Of a stretch of 64,000 bases of DNA, positions 25,361-33,855 are shown in pieces. Where the stretch lies: positions 186,001 to 250,000 of the forward strand of contig NZ_CP119990.1 in NCBI RefSeq assembly GCF_029338555.1, written 5' to 3'. The DNA is from Halobaculum marinum. GTDB taxonomy: Archaea > Halobacteriota > Halobacteria > Halobacteriales > Haloferacaceae. Within the stretch, counting starts at the first letter, position 1. Every line of letters starts with the position of its first letter. Made by a program: the position numbers and the translations under genes. The notes under the pieces were generated by a model, which made no database searches, had not been told where the DNA came from, and was given only the letters and a program-made list of their open reading frames with translations.

Positions 25361-25701
25361 ACGGCGACGGCTCCGAATCGGGGACCGGCGACGCACCCGG
25401 ACCGTGGGGCGTCGCCCCGACGGCGGTCACGACCGTCGACGACCTCTCGAGCGACCTGCGAGAGGACCTCGGTGTCCCCGAGGGCAGGGCGGCTACGGGC
25501 ATCGACGTGCGGTCGGCGCCGCCGCCAGAGCCACTCACCGACACCGTCGCAGCGCTGACGGAGACCGACGATACGACCGTGCTCTTCCAGCGCAACGACC
25601 GCGTCCCGGTCCACCTGTTCGACCGGCTCGACGAGCGTGGGTACGAACACGCCAGCGTCGAGCGCGACGGCGAGGCGTTGACTGCCGTCTGGCGCGAGTG
25701 A
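25357..25701 (+). CDS. DUF2249 domain protein
   Basis: This 114-residue protein has a disordered acidic N-terminus and then a DUF2249 domain (GIDVRSAPPPEPLTDTVAAL ... VLFQRNDRVPVHLFDRLDERG). DUF2249 proteins are small TusA-like folds often found in denitrification and nitric oxide gene clusters; the biochemical function is unknown. Its start overlaps the HTH_10 stop (ATGA), so it is translationally coupled. Confidence 0.85.
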   Translation: MNGDGSESGTGDAPGPWGVAPTAVTTVDDLSSDLREDLGVPEGRAATGIDVRSAPPPEPLTDTVAALTETDDTTVLFQRNDRVPVHLFDRLDERGYEHASVERDGEALTAVWRE

Positions 25702-25711
25702 CGCGAGAGCG

Positions 25712-25723
25712 CGAACACGTTCG
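25712..25723. promoter_or_regulatory. NarO-type CGAA-N4-TTCG site
   Basis: CGAACACGTTCG is a perfect palindrome ending 41 nt before the ATG at 25765. It matches the CGAA-N4-TTCG motif reported for NarO-dependent denitrification promoters in Haloferax. Confidence 0.7.
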
Positions 25724-25764
25724 GCGTGAGCGACTCGGGGCGAGAGACCGTACGATCTGCCACC

Positions 25765-26376
25765 ATGTTCGGTCGATCGTCGCTCCCGTTCGGTGACGCA
25801 ACGGAGACGAGTCCCTCGGACGACGCGGGCGGTGACGAGGTGGACGACGAGCAGCCGACCGCCGCGACCGCCGACGACCGGTTCGACCCACCCGACGCGT
25901 TCGTGCCCGAGTCGCTCCCGGAAGCCGGCGACTGGCTCAGTTCGGGCGATGCGACCGTGCTGACCGGGGGTGCACACGTCGGCGTGCGGGCGGTCGTCCG
26001 CGATATCTTCGAGGCACGCGGGGTTCGAGACGCCACCTTCGGCTACGTCCTGACGAAGTTGGAGCGCGACCGCGACCACCCCGAGGCGGGCCTGCGCTAC
26101 GCTCGTGACGGGCGCACGCTCCGCGTCGAGTTCGTCCCCACGACCGCGTTCTGTCCGCAGGGCGGGTCGCTCGCGCTGGCGGCGTCCCGAGCGCTCAACG
26201 CTGAGTGCGAGCGGCACGGCTTCGAAGCGGTTCGCGTCCGAATCGCGGACGACTACCACTCGAGCGAGGCCGTGAACCGTCGGCTCCGCGAGCAGGCCGA
26301 CCACCCACACGACGAGCAGGACGGCGCGAGTAGGGACGGCGGGAGGAGCGGCGTCGGCGGGGGCGACCGGTCGTGA
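25765..26376 (+). CDS. Unrecognised denitrification-island protein
   Basis: This 203-residue cytoplasmic protein has an acidic, low-complexity first 45 residues, a central conserved-looking block (GAHVGVRAVVRDIFEARGVRDATFGYVL) and a segment VEFVPTTAFCPQGGSLALAA with a lone cysteine. The FVPTTAFC stretch vaguely recalls the PTxPxC segment of DUF59/MIP18 iron-sulfur maturation proteins; this is only a suggestion. I chose ATG 25765 over GTG 25726 because the NarO-type site would then sit at the standard distance. It overlaps the next membrane-protein gene by 4 nt. Confidence 0.65.
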   Translation: MFGRSSLPFGDATETSPSDDAGGDEVDDEQPTAATADDRFDPPDAFVPESLPEAGDWLSSGDATVLTGGAHVGVRAVVRDIFEARGVRDATFGYVLTKLERDRDHPEAGLRYARDGRTLRVEFVPTTAFCPQGGSLALAASRALNAECERHGFEAVRVRIADDYHSSEAVNRRLREQADHPHDEQDGASRDGGRSGVGGGDRS

Positions 26377-27716
26377 GCGTCGCGGGTGGTCCTGGCGGAC
26401 CGGCTCCAGCGGTCGACGGCGGCCCGGAGTACGGACCGCCGGCGCCGACGGTCGTCCGGGGTGTGGCGCTCTCGGCGGGGCTGCTTGTCCTCTGGGCGGG
26501 GGCGCTCGCTGCCGAGCGACTCGGGGCTCTCGACGCGACGGGTGCGCTCGGGACGACACACCTGCTGTTCGCCGGCGTCGCCTGTACCGCGATTGCGGCT
26601 GCGGTCCCGCAGTTCGTCGCCGTGTGGTCGACGACGCCACTGCGGTGGCCCCATCTCGCGGCGGCGGCGCCGCCGCTCGTGGCGGTCGGGACGCTCGGCG
26701 TCGCCGGGGGATTTCTCACGGGGTCACTCCTCCTGACGGCACTCGGTGGCATCCCGCTCGCAGGTGGCCTGTGGTCGTTGACGGCCTCGGTGACGCGCAC
26801 CGTGCTGCCGTGTCGGCCCTGGGATGCGACCGAGCGGGGACTGATCGCGGGGACGTGGAGCCTCGCGCTCGGGGGTGCACTGGGGCTGGTCGTGGGCGCG
26901 ACCCACGCGACCACGCTGGGACCGGTGCTCGGCGTCGACTACCCCGCCCTCGTCGGCGCGCACGCGACGCTGATGGTCTTGGGCGGCGTCCTCGGCGTCG
27001 GATACGCAGGCGTGTTCAGGCTGTCGTCGATGCTCACCGGCGCGCCCGACGACCCGCGCGTCCAGCGGGTGGCCGCCGCGGTCGCGACCGTCCATCCGGC
27101 GTCTGTCGGCCTGTTGGCGGGCGGACGACTGGTCGGTGTCCGGACGGTCGCGCTCGCGGGCGCCGTCGGCGTCGTGACCTGTGCGTTCGCCGCCGGTGCC
27201 GTCGTCGCCCGTCGCGTGTGGGTCGGGCGCGAGTCGTCGCCCGCGACGCGACGATACGGTGTGGTCGCGGTCGCGCTCCCGGCGTGGGGGGCCACCGCCG
27301 GCGCTCGGTGGGCCGCCGACCCCCTCGCTCGCACCGCGGTCCTCGGGGGGCGGGCCGCCGAGCCGCTGCTGTGGGGCGCCGTGGTCTGTCTCGTCGTCGG
27401 CTCGCTGTACCACGTCGGGCCGTTCCTCGTGTGGCTGGAGCGATACGCCGATCGACTCGGACTCGAGCCGGTCCCGACCGTCGATGATCTGTACGACGAC
27501 CGCGTCGCGCGCGTCGACGGCGCCGCACTGGTCGTCGGGGTGGCGGCCCTCACGGCTGCCGCGGCGGACGCACCGTGGGCGACGACGCTCGGCGCGGTCG
27601 GCGCCGCTGTGCTCGTCGTCGCCGCTGCGGGCGTCTGCGCCAACCTCGTGCGGGTCGTCCACCTGCACGCGCCGTGGACGGTCGCGGAGGTGATGGTGGG
27701 CGGGACTCCCGAGTAG
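26373..27716 (+). CDS. Twelve-helix membrane protein, NnrS/heme-copper-oxidase-like
   Basis: This 447-residue protein has about twelve membrane helices. Several begin with or contain a conserved-type histidine: TTHLLFAG, GAHATLMVLGG and LYHVGPFLVWLERYADRLG. That pattern recalls NnrS and related subunit-I-like proteins linked to nitric oxide metabolism, but I cannot prove homology. It starts with GTG inside the previous stop (GTGA), so it is coupled to the upstream unknown gene and under the same NarO-type site. Candidate roles are NO tolerance or respiratory assembly. Confidence 0.65.
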   Translation: MSVAGGPGGPAPAVDGGPEYGPPAPTVVRGVALSAGLLVLWAGALAAERLGALDATGALGTTHLLFAGVACTAIAAAVPQFVAVWSTTPLRWPHLAAAAPPLVAVGTLGVAGGFLTGSLLLTALGGIPLAGGLWSLTASVTRTVLPCRPWDATERGLIAGTWSLALGGALGLVVGATHATTLGPVLGVDYPALVGAHATLMVLGGVLGVGYAGVFRLSSMLTGAPDDPRVQRVAAAVATVHPASVGLLAGGRLVGVRTVALAGAVGVVTCAFAAGAVVARRVWVGRESSPATRRYGVVAVALPAWGATAGARWAADPLARTAVLGGRAAEPLLWGAVVCLVVGSLYHVGPFLVWLERYADRLGLEPVPTVDDLYDDRVARVDGAALVVGVAALTAAAADAPWATTLGAVGAAVLVVAAAGVCANLVRVVHLHAPWTVAEVMVGGTPE

Positions 27717-27761
27717 CGGTCGCGGAGCACCGCGGCTTGGGACCGGGAGGCTCGCCCGCGA

Positions 27762-28088
27762 CTACGACTCCTTCGTGACGCGGGTCACGTAGCCGCCACA
27801 GCCGCAGCGGTCGACGAAGGTCCAGTCCACGTCGTCGCCGAAGCGATCGCTCAGCGCGGGGTAGAGGTACGTCTCCGGGTGGCCGAGGTCGCCGTGGGTG
27901 ACGAGGTTGACGTGGACGCCGACGGTCGTCCGCTCGACGGCGTCTATCGCTTCCTCGCACACGAGCGCCTCGTCGTCGGCGTGGCGCGGCTCCTCCAGTT
28001 TCGCCGACCACGACGTGTCGTGGCGCTCGTCGTCGTCGCTGTCCGTGTGCGGGTCCGCTCCGGTCGCGGCGTCGGTGTTCGCCGTCAT
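27762..28088 (-). CDS. CGCGG-type small protein (candidate radical SAM-modified peptide)
   Basis: This 108-residue acidic protein has a C-terminal CGCGGY motif (FVDRCGCGGYVTRVTKES). It fits the haloarchaeal 'CGCGG family' described as a putative rSAM-modified RiPP precursor: a long, leader-like N-terminal part with the Cys-Gly cluster near the end. Two radical SAM/SPASM genes and an Htur_1727-type partner lie in the same island. A perfect CGAA-N4-TTCG site ends 40 nt upstream of its ATG, so expression should follow anaerobic denitrification. The alternative is a metal- or FeS-binding helper protein. The family name is recalled from memory. Confidence 0.7.
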   Translation of the reverse strand: MTANTDAATGADPHTDSDDDERHDTSWSAKLEEPRHADDEALVCEEAIDAVERTTVGVHVNLVTHGDLGHPETYLYPALSDRFGDDVDWTFVDRCGCGGYVTRVTKES

Positions 28089-28127
28089 CGGTCGACCGTA
28101 CGACCGCCCGACCCGTCGGCGCTTCCC

Positions 28128-28139
28128 CGAACGTCTTCG
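28128..28139. promoter_or_regulatory. NarO-type CGAA-N4-TTCG site
   Basis: CGAACGTCTTCG begins 40 nt upstream of the CGCGG gene start at 28088 (minus strand), the same distance as at 33808 for the MoaD-like gene. Confidence 0.6.
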
Positions 28140-28171
28140 CTCGCGGCGGAGCGCGAGACCGACCGGCGGTC

Positions 28172-28203
28172 GGCCAGTCGGTCAGTCGGCCAGTCGGCCA
28201 GTC
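28172..28203. repeat. Octamer tandem repeat GGCCAGTC x4
   Basis: Four consecutive 8-bp units, GGCCAGTC with one GGTCAGTC variant, lie between nirK and the CGCGG gene. The sequence is non-coding and the role is unknown. Confidence 0.75.
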
Positions 28204-28341
28204 GGGGAAGCGGCCCCGACGGCGGTGGGTGGGCTACCGGACGGGTGCAGAACGGAGGCGCGAAGAGACCGCGAGGAGTTTGCGGGCGATGCCTGCGATC
28301 GGTCGTGGGCACCGGTCGGGCCGTGCAGGAGCCGGCGCGAG

Positions 28342-29447
28342 TCAGTACATCGGCCCTTCCTCGTCTTCGGCTGCGGGCGTGTTGGGACTGGGGTCGAACA
28401 CGTCGGGCTTCTCCTCGCCCTCGACCGTGATGACGCCCATCATCCCCTTGCGGGCGACCCGCGACAGTGCGTGGTCGACGAAGCCACGTGCTCGGGCACC
28501 GGGAAGTCGAGGGTGCCGACCATACAGCTCCCCGGCGGCACGTTCACCGTCTGGAGGTACTGCTCGGCGCGCCCCGCGAGGCCGCCGTCGCGGTACGCCT
28601 CTGTCCAGACGTTGCCGATGGGGTGGAAGTTGCTGTTGAGGTTCGGCCCGCCCGTCACCATGAACACGCGGGCGGTCTCGCCGGTCTTCGCGGTGGGGGT
28701 GCCGAAGCCGTCGGGCGTGATGGCGTACTTCTGGCCGTTGAGGAGGACGTACGTCGGGTCCTCCGCCTTCATCGCCTCCATGTCGAAGCTGTGGCGCCCC
28801 TTCTCGCCGGCGGCCTTGTCGGTGTACAGCTCGTGCTGGCCGAAGTAGAACTCGCGGTCGACCTCCGGCAGACCCTCCTCCGGTTCGACGAGGATCATTC
28901 CGAACATGCCCGACGCGATGTGGTAGTCGAGGTTCGGGACCGCACAGTGGTAGATGTAGGCGCCGGGGTACCGCGCTTGGAACTCCATGGCGTTCTCCTT
29001 GCCGGGGGCGGCGTTCGTCGCGATTGCGCCGCCGGCGGTGCCGTAAACGGCGTGGAAGTCGACGTTGTGCGGCATCGCGTTCGACGAGGCGTTCTTCAAG
29101 TTGAACTTCACCGTGTCCCCCCGACGGACACGGATCATCGGGCCCGGGATCTGCCCGTCGAACGTCATGTAGTCGTACACGACGCCGTCCTCGACTTCCG
29201 CGCGGACCTCCTTGGCCGTCAACTCCACCTCGACGGTCTTCGGCTCGTCACGATCGATCGGATCCGGGATGTCCGTGGGGTCGGCCGCGACGCGGTTCGT
29301 CGTCGGCTTCCCGCTCTGTCGCTCGGTCGTCTTGCGAGCGGTCTCGGTCTCACTATCGGTCGGCGCACGGCCCGAACATCCAGCGAGCGCGGTCCCGCCG
29401 GCGCCCGCGCCGATCGCCTTCAGCGTCGTGCGTCGGGTTTGTGGCAT
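28342..29447 (-). CDS. nirK: Copper-containing nitrite reductase NirK (frameshifted near the 3' end)
   Basis: A Tat/lipobox leader (MPQTRRTTLKAIGAGAGG...ALAGC) is followed by two cupredoxin domains. Type I copper ligands are visible in MPHNVDFH and YHCAVPNLDYHIASGMFGM (Cys, His, Met); a type II ligand lies in the first domain as well. It reduces nitrite to nitric oxide outside the membrane, taking electrons from halocyanin. The frame breaks near 28484-28485: one C is missing (minus strand GTGGCTTC for GTGGGCTTC). The restored frame continues VDHALSRVARKGMMGVITVEG to TGA at 28342, about 368 residues. As read, the broken frame loses the VDH histidine expected to be the third type II ligand. Confidence 0.9.
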
Positions 29448-29527
29448 CAGTTGGCACCTCGCGTTTGCGTGTTGGGACACGACCCCCATCAAGCGGCGTC
29501 GCGGTTTTCGATCGCGGGGGACCGCGA

Positions 29528-29539
29528 CGAACACGTTCA
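29528..29539. promoter_or_regulatory. NarO-type site upstream of nirK (one mismatch)
   Basis: CGAACACGTTCA matches CGAA-N4-TTCG except the final base. It begins 81 nt upstream of the nirK ATG at 29447. Confidence 0.55.
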
Positions 29540-29668
29540 CGGGTGCTGAAAAGGCGACACCAAGGAGCGGCGTCGCTCACGCCCGCTACACGGGCCGTCA
29601 CCGATTCGCGCCCAGCCCTTCGGACGAGGGGCCGTGCCCCCCGTCTGACCGGCGGGCCGACCACGGAC

Positions 29669-30831
29669 TCACAGCCCGAGTCCGGTACTGTACTCCAACG
29701 TTCCGAACCCGGTCCCCATCGACTCGGCGTCTATCGGCGTGCCGCCGACGGTTCCCGTGAGGCCGGCCATCCGGAACATGAACTCGTTGTAACTCCAGTG
29801 CGAGGTGACCCGGCCGCCGAGTCGCGGGCGGTCGAGCCAGTTTCTCGCGTGGCCGTACGTCTGAGCGACGAACCGGACGTAGTCGCCCGCCTCGTTCTCG
29901 ACGCGAACGTCGAAGTCGGGGTGTTCGCCGGTGCCGAGCAGCGGTTCGACGGTGATGCGATCGAACTCGACCTGTCCCTCGCCCGAACCCCAGTTCCAGA
30001 AGCCGGTCTGTCGTAGTGGGATCGTCAGTCGTTCGAGTGTGTTCGACGAAGAGAAGCCGTATCCGCGCCGGAACAGGTGGGGGCCGACGAACGGCACCAA
30101 CACCGAGAAGGAGGTTCCGTCCGGGAAGATGGCCCAGATCCACTTCCACGGCATCAGCGGGACGTCGAAGCACACGCGCTGGAAGTAACACGACCCCGAC
30201 AGCGTCTCGGGGCCGTCGGGCAGGTCGAACTCCCCTCGAACTCCATCTGGCGCCACGCGACGACCTCGGCGCCACCCAACGGGGTGTCCACGTCCAGGGA
30301 CGTGTGGGGCGAGGTCATCTTCGAGTCGAGGGCACCCCACGCCTCGAACTCCGCCTCGGCGTCGTCGCCGACGACGTGGGCCCGCAGTCCGAGGGAGTCG
30401 TCGTCGGAGAGCGCCGTCAGTTCGCTTCCGCGCCTGGTGCCGTCTTCGCCCTCTGCCCACGCGTCGAGGCGCTGGTCCTCGCGGGACAGCACCGCCTCCG
30501 CTGGCTGCCTGACGACGTGGTCGTGGACCACGTCCTCGTCGCCGGCCCACCCGACCGTCGTCGCGTCGAACCGGTCCACGCCGTCGGTGACGGATCGGTC
30601 GGCGTCCATCCCACCCGGCGGCAGGTCGTTCACGCGGGACTGGTCACCCACGCAGGCGGCGACCGAGAACATGAGCTGTCGCGGCCCGTACCCCTCTTCG
30701 CCCTCCGGGAACAGGAGGAAGAACCACCACGAGGACGACGTCGCGTTCTGTCGCTCGGGGTTCTGCCACCAGATCTTCTCGAACGCACGCCGGTGGTCGG
30801 GGAGCGACCTGTCCGCGAAGGCGTCGGTCAT
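29669..30831 (-). CDS. Unrecognised beta-rich protein of the denitrification island (frameshifted)
   Basis: The N-terminal two-fifths (from ATG 30831, SLPDHRRAFEKIWWQNPERQ) and the C-terminal part (FDLPDGPETLSGSCYFQRV ... GTGFGTLEYSTGLGL) lie in different frames. They meet at a CCCC run at 30232-30235, where one added C gives MEFEGEFDLPDG and a continuous product of about 387 residues. It has no leader or membrane helix. The many aromatic residues and strand-like segments recall lipocalin-like AttH/CrtC proteins, but I do not claim the family. It follows the nitric oxide reductase gene by 142 bp and is probably co-transcribed with it. Confidence 0.65.
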
Positions 30832-30973
30832 TGGTGTCCCTCCCGCTGGGCCGGTCAAATAAGCCGCACATCGGTCGCCGGTGTCTCGTCGGCGCCCCGA
30901 CACAACGAGGCAACTCCAGTCTTCGCAGGGGCGCCCGGACCCGGTGTCCCGCCACGGCGAGGCGCCGTGGCGG

Positions 30974-33259
30974 TCAGTCGTCGCTCAAGAACGCCCGCAC
31001 AGCGCCGGTGGTGACGACGCTGTCGGCGTCGTCGGCCACGCGGCGCGTGCGGAGCTTCGCGGCCACGTCGTACGCGAACAGCGCCGTGCCCGCGATGATC
31101 ATCGTGTCACCGGGGAGGCGCGCCCAGAACAGCGTCTGGACGAGCGGGCGCTCGTAGAACGCCAGCGAGCGCGCGGCGTCGTACGTCCCGGTGAACGCCA
31201 CCTCCAGTTGGAGGAAACCGACTGGGAGCACCGAGACGAACACCATCAGCGCGAGGCCGACGTTCCACAGCCAGAACGCCCAGCGGAGGCGACGACCGCT
31301 CCAGTCGCGGATCGTGAAGCGGAGCACGTACGTCGCCATGCCGAGGGCGAGGAATCCGAACGCGCCGAACATCGCCGCGTGGGCGTGACCCACCGTGAGG
31401 TACGTGCCGTGCTCGTAGTAGTTGATCAGCGGGAGGTTGATGAAGAAGCCGAGCACGCCGGCGCCGACGAAGTTCCACAGCCCCGACGCGATGATGAACA
31501 TGAACGGCAGGGTGTACGGGAACGACTCGCCGCTGGTCGCGAGCGCGCGGTACTCGTTGAGCGCCTCCAGCAGGATGACGACCAGCGGGATCAGTTCCAG
31601 CGTCGAGAACACGCTGCCGATTGGGATCCACAGGTCGGGCATCCCGATCCACCAGTAGTGGTGGCTGACGCCGATGACGCCCGACCCCATCACGAGCAGC
31701 GCCTCGACCATCACGGCCTTCTCGGCCGACCGGCGCCGCAAGAGGTTCATCGACACCAGCGTCATGCCGACGACGGCGACGATGAAGAACTCGAAGGCGC
31801 CCTCGACCCACATGTGGACGACCCACCAGCGCCAGAACTCCGTCACCGCGATGTTCGTCTGCGGCGTGAACATGAACCCCGCGGTGAACAGGAGGGCGAT
31901 CGATCCACCCGCGTACAGGATCATGTGGGCGAGCCCGTACGGCTCCTCGCGGTCGAGCAGCGGCTTCAGACCGCGGGCCGCGAGGTACGCCCAGCCGAGG
32001 AAGCCCGCGAGCAGGCCCACCTGCCACAGTTTCCCGACTTCGAGGTACTCCAAGCCCTCGTTGCCGAGGATCCACCAGAGGTCGCCGTCGATGTAGCCGT
32101 GCGAACCGAGCCAGATGCCCGTCAGCCCGCCGACGGCGACGACGACCAGGGCGACGAGCAGCCCCTTCACGTAGCGCGCCTGGTTCGACGGCTCGTAGCC
32201 GGTGAGCAGCGGCGGGAGGAACAACCCGGCCCCGAGCCACAGCGTCGCTATCCACAGGATACCGAGGTCGATGTGCCACGTCTTCGCCATCGCGAACGGG
32301 AGCAGTTGGAGGATGTCGACCCCGAGGATCGACTCGACGCCGAAGAACGCGTGGCGCTCGATGTAGAAGTGCGCGAGGAGGCCCCCGAGCAACGTCTGTG
32401 CGAGGAACAACAGTGCCGCGACGGGGACGAACCACAGCGCGGCAGACTGGCTGGGTAGCAGGTCGACGTCGTCGGGATGTGGCACGTCGACCCCCTCGGT
32501 CGACGGCTCGGGGAGGTCGATCGACTTGTACAGCCACACGCCGATCCCCGCGCCGGCGACGAGCAGCACCATCGCGACGACGCTCCACGTCATCGCCGAG
32601 GCACCCGGCGTGTTGCCCGCAGCGGGCTGGTACGGCCAATCGTTCGTGAAACTGTGGTCGGCGCCCGGACGGTCGGTGTGCGAGAACCACGCGGTCCACA
32701 GCGCGAAGTCGGCGAAGCGACGGGCGTCTTCCTCGCTGTCGATCATGTTCGCGGGGACGCCGCGCTCGTTCGACCCCTCGTGGTAGCGCTCGACGTACGT
32801 CTCGCGCACCTGCTGGTGGGCATACGCCTCGGCGGCCGAGTGCTCGATGGTGCCGTCACCCGGCGTGCCGTCGGACAGTTCGTTCTCGACGGTCGCGTCG
32901 ACCGACGCCTGTTCCTCGTCGGTGAGGTCGGCGTACGACTCCCCGTAGCGCTCCTCGGCGTAGTACGTCCGCATCGCGTCGACCTTGAGGTCCAGCGCGT
33001 CAGCCGTGTAGTCCGGCCCGAAGTACGCACCGTTGCCGAGGATCGACCCGTGGTTCATCAGGCCGTCCCGCTGGAACGCCGCCTTGCCGTCTTGGATCTG
33101 TGCTTCAGTGGCAATCGTCTCGCCGTCGGGGCCGACGACCCGGTCTGGGATCGGCGGCGCCTCCTGGTACGCGAGGTACGCCCCCGCGCCCATCACGACG
33201 AGGTTGACGACGAAGGCGACGACCAGCGCCTTCGCCAGAGATCGTCTGGTCACTCGCAT
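30974..33259 (-). CDS. norB: Quinol-dependent nitric oxide reductase (qNOR)
   Basis: This 761-residue protein is a single-subunit qNOR: an N-terminal membrane helix, an extracellular cytochrome c-like domain without a CxxCH heme site (about 20-230), and then a 12-helix NorB core. Core motifs include WHIDLGILW, WWVVHMWVEGAFEFF (FeB histidine and the nearby Glu), SHHYWWIGMPD, and YLTVGHAHAAMFGAFGFLALGM with heme-ligand histidines. It reduces NO to N2O with electrons from menaquinol, completing the step after NirK. ATG 33259 is chosen; the longer start at 33295 adds 12 residues. A perfect NarO-type site lies 68 nt upstream. The symbol norZ is also used in haloarchaea. Confidence 0.93.
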   Translation of the reverse strand: MRVTRRSLAKALVVAFVVNLVVMGAGAYLAYQEAPPIPDRVVGPDGETIATEAQIQDGKAAFQRDGLMNHGSILGNGAYFGPDYTADALDLKVDAMRTYYAEERYGESYADLTDEEQASVDATVENELSDGTPGDGTIEHSAAEAYAHQQVRETYVERYHEGSNERGVPANMIDSEEDARRFADFALWTAWFSHTDRPGADHSFTNDWPYQPAAGNTPGASAMTWSVVAMVLLVAGAGIGVWLYKSIDLPEPSTEGVDVPHPDDVDLLPSQSAALWFVPVAALLFLAQTLLGGLLAHFYIERHAFFGVESILGVDILQLLPFAMAKTWHIDLGILWIATLWLGAGLFLPPLLTGYEPSNQARYVKGLLVALVVVAVGGLTGIWLGSHGYIDGDLWWILGNEGLEYLEVGKLWQVGLLAGFLGWAYLAARGLKPLLDREEPYGLAHMILYAGGSIALLFTAGFMFTPQTNIAVTEFWRWWVVHMWVEGAFEFFIVAVVGMTLVSMNLLRRRSAEKAVMVEALLVMGSGVIGVSHHYWWIGMPDLWIPIGSVFSTLELIPLVVILLEALNEYRALATSGESFPYTLPFMFIIASGLWNFVGAGVLGFFINLPLINYYEHGTYLTVGHAHAAMFGAFGFLALGMATYVLRFTIRDWSGRRLRWAFWLWNVGLALMVFVSVLPVGFLQLEVAFTGTYDAARSLAFYERPLVQTLFWARLPGDTMIIAGTALFAYDVAAKLRTRRVADDADSVVTTGAVRAFLSDD

Positions 33260-33326
33260 GCAGTCGACGGTAGCCAGCCCCGACCCTTCAGCCACCGACG
33301 GCGTTCCCCGCTCCCGAGGGCCGGCG

Positions 33327-33338
33327 CGAACACGTTCG
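33327..33338. promoter_or_regulatory. NarO-type CGAA-N4-TTCG site upstream of qNOR
   Basis: CGAACACGTTCG begins 68 nt upstream of the qNOR start at 33259 on the minus strand. It is a perfect palindrome, identical in sequence to those at 25712 and 33808. Confidence 0.7.
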
Positions 33339-33361
33339 GGGGCGTATCCCCGGCGGCAGCC

Positions 33362-33769
33362 CTAACAGCAGAACATGAACGGGTACATGAGCGCGACGCG
33401 GTCGCCGTCGGACAGTTCCGTGTCGAAGCCGTCGAGTTGTTCGTTGAAGCGGCCGTTCACGCAGATCCGAGCGTACCGCCGGGTGCGCTCACCCTCGGGG
33501 TTCGCACGGAAGTCCGCCGGGAGTGTCTCTGGGGCGGGTGCCCACCCAGGGGCGACGGCGTCCTCGGGCGTCTCCGCGATGAGCAGGTCGGCCACGTCGT
33601 ACTCGTCGAGGAACGCGTCGAGGAACTCCCGCAGCGTCGTCCCCTCGAAGGAGAACTCGAAGCGCGAGGTGGGTAACGCGTCGTACAGGCGGCCTGTGCC
33701 GCGGACCTCGACGGTCGTGACGGCGCGCTCGTCGGGCGATTCCGTAGGCTCCGGCGTCACAGAGCTCAT
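33362..33769 (-). CDS. MoaD/ThiS-like small protein
   Basis: This 135-residue protein has an acidic N-terminus, then a ubiquitin-like beta-grasp domain (TTVEVRGTGRLYDALPTSRF, RTRRYARICVNGRFNEQLDG, ELSDGDRVALMYPFMFCC), as in MoaD-type sulfur carriers. True MoaD and ThiS end in GlyGly for thiocarboxylation; this protein ends MFCC, so it cannot act by that chemistry unless processed. It has its own NarO-type site 39 nt upstream of the ATG and lies just behind qNOR, so it is probably a dedicated denitrification accessory protein. Confidence 0.75.
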   Translation of the reverse strand: MSSVTPEPTESPDERAVTTVEVRGTGRLYDALPTSRFEFSFEGTTLREFLDAFLDEYDVADLLIAETPEDAVAPGWAPAPETLPADFRANPEGERTRRYARICVNGRFNEQLDGFDTELSDGDRVALMYPFMFCC

Positions 33770-33807
33770 ACGTACTCGTACGGGCGGAGCCTCCGTGGCG
33801 TTGACCC

Positions 33808-33819
33808 CGAACACGTTCG
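33808..33819. promoter_or_regulatory. NarO-type CGAA-N4-TTCG site upstream of the MoaD-like gene
   Basis: CGAACACGTTCG begins 39 nt upstream of the ATG at 33769 on the minus strand and is a perfect palindrome. Confidence 0.7.
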
Positions 33820-33855
33820 TCAGCAGAGAGACGTGGCGGCGACCGACCCGAGTCG

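Noticed and set aside
28172..28203. Short regular repeats considered as a CRISPR array
   Set aside because: The units are contiguous octamers with no spacers.
32477..33676. Long plus-strand open frame across the qNOR gene
   Set aside because: It is the antisense shadow of a GC-rich gene; it lacks family motifs and overlaps qNOR fully.
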